This document shows positions 55,733 through 64,000 of a DNA stretch of 64,000 bases, in pieces (position 1 is the first letter of the stretch; each line of letters begins with the position of its first letter). The stretch spans positions 1,009,001-1,073,000 of the forward strand of contig OX345653.1 in the NCBI GenBank assembly GCA_947044365.1, given 5' to 3'. This DNA comes from Petrosia ficiformis. Its lineage: Eukaryota > Porifera > Demospongiae > Haplosclerida > Petrosiidae. The position numbers and the translations under genes were made by a program. The notes under the pieces are model-generated. The model worked only from the letters and a program-made list of their open reading frames with translations. It was not told where the DNA came from and ran no database searches.

Positions 55733-56659
55733 ATTTATTAAAAATATACTTAGGTCAGTAAATACATGCACACAATAATATTTGAGTGTGTGTATTTTTC
55801 ATTTTTCAATTTCTTTATAATTTATGATTCAGTTCTTCAACATTGATTCAAATTTGATTCAATTATGATATTAAATGATATTCCCATGTTCATCAATCTG
55901 ATTTGTATTAATTCTTATTTAATCTGATGTCACTTCTTCTTTCGTTTCTTGAAGTGTGTCACTTGTATACATTCTAATTATCTCTCAGACATATGTTTCT
56001 ATGGTAACAAAAACACTGTGTATCAATGAATATCATTAATTAAATTCACTTGAATTAAAATGGCTTAACACATCAAAGTGAGTGATATTAAAATGGTCGA
56101 AATACTTTCCGAAACGTATATAAAGGATGAGTACTGTATGAGCAATTTGATTGGTTCCTGCTGATGTGGTTATTCAACCCTCTAATTATAGACATGTTGA
56201 TGACATCATCATTACTCACACATTATTGACATCTTGTAAATATTCATTTTTGTGGTTTTAATTATCTTTAGTTAATAAACAATGAGGTGTGGTCTGATAT
56301 CATAAGGATCACATGACTACAATGCTTTAATCTGATTGGTTTAATCAAATGGAAACAGTCTAGTCTTTGGGACAACACTAATTTGTAACAAGGTATGGTT
56401 GTTTAGAGGAAGTTTTCGGATATTCCCTTCTTCCTCAATAGTCATTTGGAATCAACTGGTGTCGATATTTCCAGAACGTGAAATTTATACCATCTTAAAG
56501 AAATTTTGTGACAGCTGAAGAAGTAACCTTTTAAAGTGTGGGTAATTTTGCCTGGTATTCAAAATGGCGAATTATTGAAATTCTTTACCCGTTTTTCGCA
56601 GATTTGCCGCTGAAGACTAACTCTGCGTTAGTGATAGCTTCAGAATAAATTCAGAAAGT
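55733..56659. other. SSR3-CHD intergenic region
   Basis: AT-rich with no gene seen. The last 250 bp should contain the CHD promoter and 5' leader. No motif is compelling. Confidence 0.4.
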
Positions 56660-63488
<6,829 letters not shown>

Positions 63489-63669
63489 GTACAAACATAG
63501 TACATACATACGCAATGTGTTTGTGTATGCATTAGAGCTGCATTGAATAGTAGCTTTTGGTGTTCGTCAACTGTTCAAATATTTATTTAGTTTAACAAGC
63601 GAATATCCAGCTATTTGCTTGCTTTTAGAGTAGTGTTGTCATATCATTATCGTGATGATAATACCAATA

Positions 63670-64000
63670 TCACTCATGTACATGTATTCAATCATGTACA
63701 TGTGCATATACTAGTACATGTACACATACTAGTAGTGTACATGTACACATACTAGTATACATGTATACATACTAGTCCATGTACACATACTAGTCCATGT
63801 ACACATACTAGTACATGTACACATACTAGTATACATGTATACATACTACATCTACACATACTAGTACATGTACACATACTAGTATACCATGTACACATAC
63901 TAGTACATGTATTATACCATGTACACATACTAGTACATGTACACATACTAGTACATGTACACATACTAGTATACATGTATACATACTACATGTACATGTA
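63670..64000. repeat. ACTAGTACATGTACACAT repeat at right edge
   Basis: About 15 copies of an 18-20 bp unit (CATGTACACATACTAGTA) running off the window, in the intron after CHD exon 16. Confidence 0.9.

Overview
The window is eukaryotic nuclear DNA from an early-branching animal. It is AT-rich and packed with intron-rich housekeeping genes on both strands. Most introns are 45-80 bp with GT-AG ends, and intergenic gaps are often under 150 bp. A complete TKL-type kinase exon, metazoan gene content (GMPS, FARSB, MLF, NIPSNAP, SSR3, Mi-2/CHD) and the gene density suggest a demosponge of the Amphimedon type. That identification is inference; no database was searched. Gene structures were rebuilt by hand from splice sites and remembered family sequences, so exon edges are predictions, although every model keeps frame through its stop codon or to the window edge.

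Layout. 1-8.3 kb is repeat-rich: a TKL kinase 3' exon, a decayed CENP-S (MHF1)-like pseudogene, a palindromic satellite, a decayed second kinase copy, a possible spliced non-coding unit built from repeated exon-like modules, and several tandem repeats. 8.3-14.5 kb (+) holds SMCO4 followed 37 nt later by ESF1 (20 exons). 14.6-15.9 kb (-) is POLR2D/RPB4, divergent across 45 bp from GMPS (+, 15.9-22.3 kb, 14 exons). 22.4-25.0 kb (-) holds PDCD7 (U11/U12-59K) and a divergent intronless actin. FARSB (+, 25.2-30.5 kb, 19 exons) follows. 31.4-34.3 kb (-) is an unrecognised 564-residue protein that shares a 98-bp promoter with a NIPSNAP-family gene (+, 34.4-36.4 kb). MLF (-) lies at 39.1-41.2 kb. 43.7-53.4 kb (+) is the most unusual gene: a CDC123/D123-type ATP-grasp protein with a Glu/Lys-rich N terminus, a large insertion inside the catalytic domain and a C-terminal CVIL prenylation motif. 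SSR3/TRAP-gamma (+) is at 53.6-55.7 kb. From 56.7 kb to the right edge runs a Mi-2/CHD3-4-5 remodeller with one PHD finger, two chromodomains and the start of the helicase, continuing off the window.

The genes serve general cell functions rather than one pathway: ribosome biogenesis (ESF1), transcription (POLR2D), GMP synthesis (GMPS), minor spliceosome (PDCD7), aminoacylation (FARSB), ER translocation (SSR3) and chromatin (CHD). Introns and gaps carry several small inverted-repeat (MITE-like) families, two tRNA-derived SINE families, and extensive minisatellites built on the palindrome GTACATGTAC. Five 5' flanks carry a CACGTG box and one carries a perfect palindromic NRF-1-type site.
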